Below, piece by piece: positions 49,641-63,900 of a stretch of DNA of 64,000 nt. Source of the stretch: Rotaria sordida. Taxonomy: Eukaryota; Rotifera; Eurotatoria; Philodinida; Philodinidae. The stretch is from positions 41,224-105,223 of the forward strand of contig CAJNOL010000762.1 of assembly GCA_905250125.1 (NCBI GenBank), in the 5' to 3' direction. The notes beneath the pieces are model-generated. The model ran no database searches and had not been told where the DNA came from. It saw only the letters and a program-made list of their open reading frames with translations. A program made the translations under genes and the position numbers. How positions within the stretch are numbered: position 1 is the first letter of the stretch; every line of letters begins with the position of its first letter.

Positions 49641-50279
49641 AGATTTAGGGGCAAAAACGCACATTTTGCTCATAACTTGAAAACTTCATAACTCCTACTA
49701 GAAGCAACTCGAAGATGAACTAACTCAGGGTATATCACTCCTAACTGTGTCTTATCTAACCATCATATCCCTGATCAAAAAGGTTTTTAGCACCTCGGAT
49801 AGTTTCCTCGTTGGTGAAAAAGCAGGTTTTTCATCAGTAATCCCAGGTTTTGTAACCGATGATGATCTGAAAGGACTTTCATAGTTCATATTGGACAAGA
49901 TCACGTTGGTTTAGCTATTATGAATATTTTTTCACAAGATTAGAATAATGAATGAAGAAGATACAGAACTAAAAATCTGGATATAAAGCCAAACGAGCAT
50001 CTCAAAAAGAATTGATTTTTTGTTTACTAAAAAGCTTTCAGCACTTAATATATTGATATTCGTAATCAGCATGCTTGACACTATCAAGAAATATGTGTTT
50101 AAATGAAATTGAAAATAAAAAGTTTTTCAGAGATTCCTGTGGAAATCACAGGTCCTAAAAATCGTTTAATGAGCTATGCGAAAAAAATCCTATGGAATAT
50201 CATCAGGAGTTATGTCTTATTTCAAATCGATAGAAAAAAGCTAATTTTGTTGGGGGCAGAAAAATGGCCTTGTCCGCCC
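49641..50279 (+). repeat. Inverted duplicate, right copy
   Basis: Reverse-complement partner of 44358-44999, about 4.6 kb away, with the P450 gene and the pseudogene between. Only a few percent of bases differ by eye. It contains half of the CGAG element arm (49641-49817). Confidence 0.85.
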
Positions 50280-50838
50280 TCGTCCTTTGTTTGACTTCAT
50301 TGTACAAGTTTGTATTTTTACTTCTTACCTTTCTAAGGATTGGTATGTCAAAATGGATTCAATTCGGCCGTTGGACAGACTGTTTTTATGCTATTGGCGG
50401 TAAAAAATACGTTGGCGCATTCAGTGGTCAATCGTGGTCGGGACAACGCAATTCCAAAAAAGGTTTGTGTTACTTTCATTATAATCAGGAATCACAATTG
50501 ATACCATGCACCTTTATTTTGGATAATTTGGAATGTGCTGCTGGTGTACTAAATTTCGTTAAATGTGCTACAAAATTGCCACTTTTCGTTCACCAAAATT
50601 GCACCAGTGACATGCATGTTAGTGTTGTCTGTTCTAATGGCGGCTAGTTGAGTTCCGCCTATTTTGTTTTGTTCCAATTGGAGAGAAATAAACTGTCTTT
50701 TTTGAAAGAGAATGAAACATCTGTTCACATTTGCAGAAAATACACATTCTTTTTTCTTAGCACCGACCTTTACTGTGACAAGTACACAAGTACCATTAAT
50801 CAGCACCACGCCTTCAGTTAACGATCCTGATCTGAAGT
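50280..50838 (+). pseudogene. Exon-like fragments of an unknown extracellular protein
   Basis: A stop-free stretch runs to TAG at 50645-50647 and reads SKWIQFGRWTDCFYAIGGKK, YVGAFSGQSWSGQRNSKKGL, CYFHYNQESQLIPCTFILDN and on to VSVVCSNGG. It has six cysteines and a protein-like composition, with GC higher than the flanks. A second exon-like piece follows a TTTTTCTTAG acceptor near 50760 and reads APTFTVTSTQVPLISTTPSV, a Thr/Ser-rich linker typical of secreted proteins. I recognise no family. The hAT element at 50839 cuts off the sequence. It may be a gene fragment truncated by transposition. Confidence 0.35.
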
Positions 50839-52517
50839 CAGGGTTGCCAGATCCAAAATTTAGAAATCGGATTTTCTTATGGAAAAATTCGGAAAAATCG
50901 GGGAAATTCGGAAATTTTTTTAATCAATTCGGAAAAAATTCTGAATTCAATTTTTTAACATTTATGGTAGTAAACTGACCGTATTTATATTTAAAGAATA
51001 TTGTCTACATCACTCATAATTTATTTTTTATACAATTTATTTATAAAGAAAAAGTTGAAACGTTATTTCACTATTAAAACCAATTGCTTTCTAGAAAATG
51101 TAACCTTTCGAGAAAAAAAACAATATAAAGTTTATATACTGTCCCATAAATAACTTGGCGATAAAAAATTTAAATATCTTCCAGTAATTGCGTACCAGAC
51201 AAGCTGAACTTTTGATCAGTACTAGGGGCTTAAATTTCTTCTTCATAAGAGAACCATCGATAAATACTGTTTCTAGGCTAGAAGACCAGCATCAATAATG
51301 GTTTTTCGCTTGTTACGAACTACAAAAAACGTTTCATGATGATTCCGGAGTATTTTTTATAAACATTTTCCCGTCTATTTGTAATCTCTTACACACAAAT
51401 AATAAGATCCCATTATAACTGAAGTGTTTACATACTTAAATTTTCAGATTCAAAATAAAGCTAGTGTGTGTGGATAGATGTGAATTTTGGTCTTCTCACT
51501 CATATACCCACACCTACACTGTCACTGACCCACATCCATCCTCGTTTCAAACTTATTATTTGTTACTATGACTTTTGACAGATCTTATTGAGATATTATA
51601 GTTTTATAAAAATTATTGCATGAAATATTTGAATTTTTTTGGATTTTCAACTCCGCTACAACTAATTGAATATTCATACGATTGCGATAATTGGTCCATA
51701 AATGATTCATTTGACTAAATATAGATTCAACATATGATTTACTGTATGGAATAAAAAAAACGCAATATATAATTGTTGGAATATTAGATGTTACATCTTT
51801 AAGATTTACTAAATATGACCATAACTGATCAGAACGAATGTTTTCGTCTGTGCTTTATTGTCATGTAATAAAAAAATCTTCATCATCACTGTCATCACAT
51901 AAACGATTTTCTTCGTTGTATGTGGTTGATTATGCATTATGAGTATTTTTATTTAAAATGTATGATTTTATTATTTATTCCATATCACATTTTTATTTTT
52001 CAAATTATCGTACATAAATTTTAGTTCACAATATTCATTATATAGCTCATCTTTATTTGAATCATCAATCTTGATCAGATCAAGAACGTTCATAATATAT
52101 TCCTTTTTAAGAAATCAAGCAGAATGAGAATCAAAAACCAATGATTTTTCACAGAAATTGCGATCTTTATCAAAATATGAATGAATATATTCAATAGTAA
52201 CTTGGATGAGTGATTGAAATGATTGTTGTAATTCTTCAGCTTTATTCTTATCAGAATCTTTACATAGTTGGATATCGTATGCGCTTTATCGCCAAAATAA
52301 TGATCATTTAATCGTTGTTCAAATATTTTTTAATCAAATCAGAAATAATCCGATAAAGATCAATAGCTGTTATATGTTCATCTGAGTACATTGTAAAGTA
52401 AAAAGTGAAATTCGGAAAACAATCCCAATTCGGAAGAATTCGGAAATTCAGAGCACCGTCGGAAAAAAGTCAAAATTCGGAATTTTTCCTGTCATTTCGG
52501 AAGGTCTGGTAACCCTG
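50839..52517 (-). mobile_element. Decayed hAT-family transposon
   Basis: The ends CAGGGTTGCCAGATCC and CCAGGGTTACCAGACC (reverse complement of the right end) are hAT-like, followed on both sides by 'tcggaaaaattcgg'-type subterminal repeats. On the minus strand at 51640-51747 the translation YSKSYVESIFSQMNHLWTNY, RNRMNIQLVVAELKI matches the C-terminal dimerisation domain of hAT transposases. The rest of the transposase is broken by stops. The flanking octamers do not match. Confidence 0.7.
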
Positions 52518-52773
52518 GGTTCAATGAAAAATTTAATGAGAAGACATAATTTCAGATATTTTTAAAGACTTTTGTTACATATGACTTGTGCAAAAAAAAA
52601 AGAATTAGTTTTCCTTTGTTCTTCATCAAATAGCGTCATCTATATTAGATAGATTTTATTTAGAGACATCAGAAATCGTACATGATAATGTTTTTAATTG
52701 GATACTTCGAAAAGGAAAAACTTTTTTTTCCGAATTTCTATTTACATTATCAATTAGTTAAATATATTTTAGC

Positions 52774-55090
<2,317 letters not shown>

Positions 55091-57933
55091 AAACATTTAT
55101 TGTATGAACAAATCGTTAACATTTGTTTGTTTTTGTTTTGAAATAAGTAAAAAAAAAAAAACAAGATATTATAAACTTCATTGTTTTTTGTTCGTAAAAT
55201 TTTATCATTAAAATCTATAAAGCGATTTGATGATCAATTTCGCTTGGTTCAATCTAAAACAATAAAAAAAAACAACATAGTATTAATAATTAATGATTGT
55301 AATATTTTTGTATATCGAATAGTGTAAATCATAAATGAATTTGATTCTATTGAATAACTTATGTAAATGGTTTGTATTAATTTTTGTTTTAGTTGTTATA
55401 CTCCTAAGTAAACATGGTTAGTCGAAAGCACTTTTGATTGTATGTCAATATACATGTTATCATAGCCGAACAAGATATTACAAATATTTAGAGAAAAAAA
55501 ACCTGAATATAAGACATGATTGGAACTATTTTTCTTATGTATGAGAAAAGTTGCTAATCTTCTGATTAAGTCTCTACAGAACTTGAATTTATATTCTCTA
55601 AACATATTATCTCAATGTCTGATATTCTATACAATGAACGAAAAAGAATTGAAAAGCCAATTTTTTTTGTCGTACTCTTTATATTTAGTTGATATGTGAA
55701 GTAGGTAGCAAACATAGTTTTATCTAAATCCAGAAAAGCATATTTGGTAATTCTATTGCCATGTAATATAACTATGATCTATTGATAACATCTTGTATTT
55801 ACTGAAATACTTGAGATAGTATAATATATAATAACGGAGAAGAATCTATAATATCGATGCTTTAACAAAATAACTTAATTCATTGATGTTATCAGCAAGT
55901 GCTTGTTGTTTGAATAAAAACTGTACAATACAATGTTTATTGCTTTTGTACCTGTAAAATGAACATAAATTAATTTGTTGAACCATAAAAAGTCGAATAA
56001 TGTATAACAAGATTATTCTTTGTTAGATGTTTCATTAGGATACATGAAAATGTAGTACTGTACATCATCTCATCTAATGGGAATATTTCCTTAATGGTAA
56101 ATGCTTGAGAAATAAAATTTTTATCGTTAAGAGCCCAAAAAAAGAAATTAATTTTGGTCAAATTTATCGATTTTGTGATTTATAGTGCGTTCGACAGAAC
56201 AAAGTGTCTCCTCTCGAATGCACTGTAGTGTGTTGATTTCATGATAAGATTTAAAGATGTTATATAGGTTTTTCTGAACCCTCACACAGAAGAAAATAAG
56301 GTTTCTTTTTTAAAAACTTTTGGTTTTTACGTTTCCGTGCGTTGCAGATTTCTTCGCCATTTTAAACGTTAGAAAACTGGGCTTGGTATTAAAGTGAAGA
56401 CAAAATTTCGATCTACAACTTAATAGAACCGAATTTCTCGATTTTTCCATTAATATTTATAAAAAAAAACTAACTGTTCTGAATCTACACCCTCCCTGGG
56501 TTTTCCATATTTCATCAGAGGAGTTTTCTAGAAACATAAGCTATGAGAAAAACGGTCCCTGTTAAATTGTAGCGATATGTCTTGACTACATTTTAAAATC
56601 ATCCCGAACTTTCTGGCATTTGAAATGGCGGAGAAATTTGGAACCCATGGAAACCTAAACTTTGACCCATAATCTTAGGGTAACTCTTCGTAGACTCAAT
56701 GTATCGAGCTGAAATTTTTACTATGAGGTATCTAATTCAAATTCCATCAAGATTGGATGCTCGAAAAAAAAATTCTTTTTGTGAGGAGACCTCTTAATAC
56801 AACGTCTTAAGTTCTATCTAATCTGAAATTTGGCATACACAATTGAAGCAATGGCTCATAAGTTCTAAACCAAAAAAATAAGTTTCAAAAATGTTACTGT
56901 ACAAAGTGAGTGAATATATCCCTTTTTCTAACAAGTCATCGAAAAATTTTTTAGATAAGATGTTTGTTTACTATTGATCAGCTAGAAAGTATTTCCGACA
57001 AGTCAAAAGCTATGATTTTGTGCTTTTTTCAAATATGGGCTTAGAAATTTTGTTAGAGAGTAGTGAACTAATCTTTGAAAAAATTAAATGTGGAAAATTT
57101 TTGTATTTTCACTATTGCAATTTGAAATTAAAAGTTCGAATCTTTATTTATATATCAGCTTGTAGATTAGAAACTACTCGGATAAACAAAAAAACTGTTG
57201 ACTCATCATCATTTTCAGGTCTTTCAAAAAGTTCCTCGCTACTCTAACCACACAAAATTCTGTTCCTAACTCATGACTGTTAACGCATCGACAAATACTT
57301 TCTAGTGAGTCATTTAAAGAGTTTTCAACTATTTGATATATTGATTTTTCTAAGTAAGTTTTTTGTAGCTTGTAGTAGTACTGATTTCGTATTACAATTG
57401 ATACTTTAAAATACTAATTGTACAATAAATTTATATACTTTTTGTTTTATTTTAAAGGCATGATCAATATTCAACTAACAAGAATGACAATGAATTATTC
57501 GAATGGCTTAAATGTATATCTTGTTTATTCATTACTCAATTGTTTGTAAAAGCCGAAGAAGAAGTGCAGTCTTAATCTCTTGAACTATGATCAAAATGAC
57601 AATACAAGAGAAAAAAAAAGAAAGAAAATGAGAAGAGAACAAAGAGTTAGAGATCGAGTGAAGAAATTGTTAAATAAATATAATCACATAAAGCCGAGAG
57701 ACAATAGAACGACCCGATCCGATGACCACACTTGATCGAGAAAGAGACGAAAATAAAGGTCTACTCGTATATATATTTTTTCTTTCGCCTACTTTTACGT
57801 CACGTTTCTCCGTTATCGATCCGTATGTCTATGTAATTTCTTGATCGTTCATGTTTCATCATTGTTATAATCGACGAAGAAGCCACTTTGTAGGGTCTCA
57901 TACACTTCCAGAATAGTGATACAAAGAATAACT
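55091..57933. other. Intergenic, PRMT1 to chitinase
   Basis: 2.8 kb. A 50-bp hairpin lies at about 56178-56230 ('tagtgcgttcga' against 'tcgaatgcactgta'). Between 56300 and 57250 the base composition is slightly less AT-rich and may be an old mobile element without recognisable ends. I see no gene. The last ~100 bp should contain the chitinase promoter. Confidence 0.45.
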
Positions 57934-60900
57934 ATGAAACTTTCATGTTCTCTTTTATTTATATTCTTCTATAAAAGTAATATAATAATATTCTTTTGAA
58001 ATACAAAAAATAGATAATTATTTATTTCAATTTCTTTTTAGTATCTATTCTTCTTGCTGCTGAAGAAAAATTTAAAATTGTATGTTACTTTGCAAATTGG
58101 GGTAAAACAAAAAATATTTTTTTTTGTATTTTGTTTTTTCAACATATAATATATTTTATATTTTATTCTATAGCTGTAAAACGTCCCGGTGGAGGTTCAA
58201 TGACTCCTGAAGATATTGATCCTTGTCTATGTACACATGTTATATATGCTTTTTCGGAAATGGATAATAATCTATTAATACCAATGGAAAAACATGATTT
58301 AAAAGATGGTAATCAACCAGGTAAGTATGAATATGAGATTTTGAATTGTAGAACTTTCCATTTTTTGTTTTGTATCAAAGGCTTTTTTGAACGATTTAAT
58401 GCTTGGAAAAGTGTTAATAAAAATTTAAAAACTTTACTTGCTGTTGGTGGATGGGTATGATTTTTTGTTTTGTTTACAGAAAATATTTATTAGAATTGTT
58501 TTATAATTTCTATAGGATATGGGAATGAAAGATTTTGCAGGTAAAATAACAATAATTAATCTCTTATTTTTATTTCATATATTATAATATTTTATCTCAA
58601 ATGAATATCTTAGTTAGGCTTCGAATTTTTTGTTTTTTGATAAAATAAATCAGAGAAAAATTGACACTTTCAACAGAATTACCTTAACTATAAACCAACG
58701 TCATATTAAACCCACAAGGAAGTCTCAGCAAGACTAGGAGAATCCTAAAATGGTTCGTGCCTATAAGACTCTAAAGCCAAGTTATAAACATTTCACTGGA
58801 TTTTTAACCTATTTTGAGATACATACTGGAAAATCAAATAATGAAATTTTATCCATAGATAGATCGAATGAGGCTTAGAATAACATGAAAATTTCAGGCG
58901 AAAAGAATGTTCTTTTGCTATCTGTGGGTGAAATTCTGTCATGTGAATTTTCGGTAAATACTTATAATTGGTTCGAAAATTCAGTAAAATGGTTATAACT
59001 CGACTCCAGAGGCCTATGAACACGAAGCCTTTTGAGGATTTTTCTAGTCTTGGCGTAACGTCATTGTTACATTTGTAAATGAATGATAATCAATTTTACT
59101 ATAGAAAATCAAAAAGATAGAACGACATTAACATACATATATTTTATTAATAGGTATTGTTAAATCAGAAAAAACAATGAAAAAATTTGCTGAATCAGCA
59201 GTAAAATATTTACGTAAACATAAATTTGATGGTCTTGATCTTGGTAAGTAAATTAATTTAAAAAAAAAACTTAAATGATAAATTTTATTTATTTTCTAGA
59301 TTTTGAATATCCTGGTAAGAAATAATTGCTAATAAAAATAATTGAATGAAAATCATTGAAATAATAGGTGTTGATTGGAGAGATAGTCCAAAAGAAGATA
59401 AACAAAAATTTACAAAAATGTGTGAAGTTAGTAAAAGAAATTTTTGTTTTTCATAAGTTGATTAGTCTGTTCTTTTTTTCTTTCAATTAGATTTTATATG
59501 CAACATTTGAAAAAGAAGTAGAAACTAGTGGTGGTGAACGTCTTCTTTTAACAGCCGCTGTAGCAGCTGCAAAAATTAATATTGATAAAGCATATGAAGT
59601 CGATAAACTTGTTCCGTAAGTTTAATTATCTTCATTCAAAAAGGTTTCGCTAGTCGACAGGATCATTTTATGATCGAAATTAAGATACACTGGCTCTTTT
59701 TACATCAAAGAAAACGAAAAAACACAGATTATCTCCATTCCTCTGCTTATATCTTATTTGAAAGAACAAGTAAGCCGATTTTCAATATGATTACTAATCG
59801 GGACGCAACTGCTGTAGAGAATTTTGTGTTCATTAGGGAAAAAGTTTCAAAAAAGGTGGGGGCCTATGGCTCTTAAGGCATCAATTTTTGCCTGTTTGAC
59901 TAGTAGTTCGCAGATTTTGCTTAAAGTTGATACGATATTCTGAATTAGTATCAGAATCTGAGTCGACTTATGTGCATTTCAAATATCTTTGAGACAGTTT
60001 TTTTTTCATCAAAACAGTCTTTCTATTACTTCGTCATCTTCCATTTTGTGTCCTACTATCATTTTGAAACCTTAGAATTTGTTTTCCATTGCTAAAATAA
60101 GTTTTTATTGAATTTCATTTTTTGACTAAACCAAAGATGGGCAGCTCCGACCATTTCTTTCTCCAGCACCTGTCACTAATGAGTCCGCTCCACCCCAGAC
60201 TGGAAAATTTCTCTGCCGACTCCGCTTCAGCTCCATGGAGCGGATGTTCCAGAGTAGGAGCTGCCCATCTCTGGACTAAACCATGAGGAGGATCAGGGGC
60301 GAATTTTCCAATGGAAAAAAGATGTCTCGAAGATATTTGAAAGACGCATACGTCGACTCGGTTTTTGATGCTGATTCAGAATATCATATTAATTTTAATC
60401 AAATTCTCAGTTTTCTAATCAAAATCTACTAAATATCAGTTAAATAGGTCAGGAATAATGCGCTCCCATGTTTTCTCAAACTCTCTACAACAAGCATTAT
60501 ATTAAAGTTTCGCTTCGAGATTAGTAATCATATTGAGAACCGGCTTACTTGTTTTTTCAAATCAGATATGATCTTTCTTTTTCCATTTCTCAACGTCTCC
60601 TCTATGTTCATCAAATTGCAGGAGTCGAAACATTCTTTCATAAATCTACTTTACTGTTAGGAATCGATTGATGTAAAAAAAAAAGTATACCTGAATTTCG
60701 ACCATAAAATCGACTTTCTCTGATGAGTTTTGTATAGTTTTTCTTAAAATGACAATTTCTATTTTCTTTTTTTTTTCTATTTTTAGAGTAATGGATTGGT
60801 ATGTAAAAGTCAGAATGAAATTGTTAATTTTCTTGTTTTTTTTCTTTCTCTAAATAAAGGTTTAATTTAATGACTTATGATTTTCATGGATCATGGGATC

Positions 60901-63900
60901 AAAATCGTGCACATCATTCATCACTTAATAGTAAAGATGATGAAAAAGATGATACAATGTATATTGTATGTATCAATATATATTCTATTTCTTATCTTTA
61001 GTAAATTCTATAGGATTTTGCTGTAAAATATTTTCAAAAATTGGGTATGCCAGCAAATAAAATGATGTTAGGTATAGGAACATATGGACGTGGTGATACA
61101 CCAGCTATGCCTTATACAGGATTTAAAGGTGAAAATGGTTTTGTTGCATATTATGAAGTAAGAAGAATAGAAAACATTTGTTTCTTTCTTTTTTTTTTGT
61201 CTCAATTGCATAAATTTCTAGAGTTGTATTCAAATTGTTTGTGAAAAAATGAAAGAAACATGGGATGCAAAACAACTTGTTCCATATATAGCTGGACCAT
61301 ATAATCAACCAAAAGCTGGCGTAGAAAATGTTCGAAGTATGAAATATAAAGTAAGAAAAACAAAACAAAAAAGAATTGTTTTGATGTTTTGTTTTTTTTG
61401 TTCAAAAAAAAAAAGGCAAATTATATAAAAAAAAATAATTTGGGTGGAGCTATGATTTGGACACTTGATATGGATGATTTTCGTGGACAATTTTGTTGTC
61501 AAGGAAAATTTCCTTTAATAAAAACAATTAAAGCCGTTTTACATGGACAACTTAAATTATTACCAAAAGAAAAAATTTGTTCAACTTGTCCAACTAAAGA
61601 ATATAAAAGTAGAACAAAGATTTTTTTCTTTTATAAATAAAAAATATGTATATTTATTTTATTAGATTTTAAACCTGAAATTCAACCACAAACAACAGAA
61701 AAAACAACAAAAAAACCAAAAAAATCAAAACGTGATGCAGAGACACCATGTAACAAAAAAAAAATTTGAAGAGAATAAATTTTCTATAGATATTTTTTTT
61801 AATTTTCTATAGCACCTCAAGATGTATGTGAAGAATTAAAAGATGGTCAATGGCCTGATCCATCAGATTGCAAGAGTTATTATTTATGTCGTGGTGTAGG
61901 CACTCAATGGGGTGAACAAAAACGTGAAGTGTGCTATGCTGGTAAGAAGAAATCTCCAATAATTGATTGAAGTATTCTCTTTTCCGAATTTCTCGATTAA
62001 GAAACTTTTAAAACAAAGAGATCATGACAAATAGAACAAAACGTCTCATAGACTCAAAATTTTCAGATTGATCAGCAGAATAATAGTAAAGTTGTAATTT
62101 ATACTAAATAATCTTTGTTCTTTTTATATTCATTGTTTTTAATAAAAATTAAATATAGTAAAAAATTTCAGTTTTCTATTTTAATTGAAATAAGAGGGAG
62201 ATATCAGTGGCGAATTTCAGTTTTCTTGTTTTTTCATTTATTTGCTTGAATACTACCGGTCACAGTAACTAGTGGCCGTGACGGATTTGTAGGCTCTACT
62301 TAAGGAATTAATAGTTTTTGTTTTACACTAATCAAGAAATTCGTCTGTCGACGTCGTTTTGAATAATTATGACTTTTAAATTTAATTAGAATCGTTAATA
62401 CTCTCATTTTCAAACTAACGAGAGAACCTTCCCAACTTGATTGAGATCGGACTTTGTGCATATGATAGATTCTAGTGAGATATTAAAAACCTCAAATGGA
62501 TAAGAGAATCTAAGCCTTCTCTACAAAGTTGCAGCCATTTTATGGAAATATTAGTCTAAAGCACAGTATGTACAAAAGAATTGAATGATAGTATTTCGAC
62601 CTGAATAGTTATAACTAGAATGTCCTGAAAATTTCAACTTAAAAGAATGTTTCCTTCATGTGGTATTGAATTCCCAAAAATCATTCGTATTTGACGGAAG
62701 GTTCAAGAATCTCATGTTTTTGTTTTTTGAGAATTCTATATCTCATGAAGGAAACATTCTTTTGAGCTGAAATTTTAAGGACATTCCAATTACAACTTTT
62801 CAAGTCGAAATATCATCATTCAATTCTTTTGTACATAGGCTAAAATTCCAATAAACTGTCTATAATACTGTAAGGAAGACCTAGGACCCCTTATCCTTTT
62901 GAGATTTTTAATACCTCATTGAGGTCTACTGTATGCATAGAGTTCGGACTCAAAAGCAATTTTCAAGTCGACAAGGTTCTCTCGTAAGGTAAACTGTAGA
63001 TATTTGTAAATTTCGATTGTTCGACAAATAACCAGCCAAGTCCTATCATGTATACATGCAAAACTAAATGCTGAATGAACACTCTTATATATATATTTCT
63101 TTTAGGTTCTTATTTTGATCCAAATGAAAAAACATGTAAATGGGTTGGCATGGATAAGGTTTGTTTATCATTTTTACTACATATTTTTTTATTTATCAAT
63201 ATTTTTTCGTTAGCTTAATTGTGAAGAACTTGTTGAAGGTTATGAAAATCCAGTAGCTGGTGTTACACGATCAACTGATGAAGCAACAGACGATGATGAT
63301 GATGGTGCAGATGATGATGATAATACTTCAACAGATGCAGGTGCTGGATCATCCAAAAAGAAAAAAACTAAAGCACCATCAACGAAATCAATATCAATAT
63401 TAAGTCGAACAACATCTGAATTTGATACATGTACAGCAGAAAAACCCGTTGAATTTGATCCTGTACAAGGTAAGAAATATATTCCTTTTTTTCTTTTCGA
63501 CATGACTCGCTTCATCTACTATAGCCTTCTATAGGTATGCTATGTTACTCTTGCGAAAGTCAGAAAGAGAACAGCGATTGCCAAATCAATCCGAATCAGA
63601 CGACATCGATTATGTGCGAAACGAAACAACAAATTTGTTACAGCAAAAAAGCCATAAACGTCGCCGGTAAAAAACCAAAACAAAGAATATCCTTTATGTT
63701 TCTTCTAGTATACATATAAATATATGTATATATATTTGTATATAGGAAAACTACTACAATTCAGTCGTGGTTGTTCAATGCCTCCACCATCAACGGGCAA
63801 TCTTACTCAACAAGCACAATGTTTGTCAAGCAAAGCCGAAGGCAAGACAATATGCGTGAAATATTGTCAAACCAGCCTTTGCAACAATCAGGACATAAGG

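Noticed and set aside
57020..57247. 75-codon ORF between PRMT1 and chitinase
   Set aside because: No signal peptide, domain or splice partner; length is expected by chance in this region of slightly higher GC.
59670..59876. 68-codon ORF in a chitinase intron
   Set aside because: It lies within the arm of a large foldback repeat and does not fit the exon phases of the gene.
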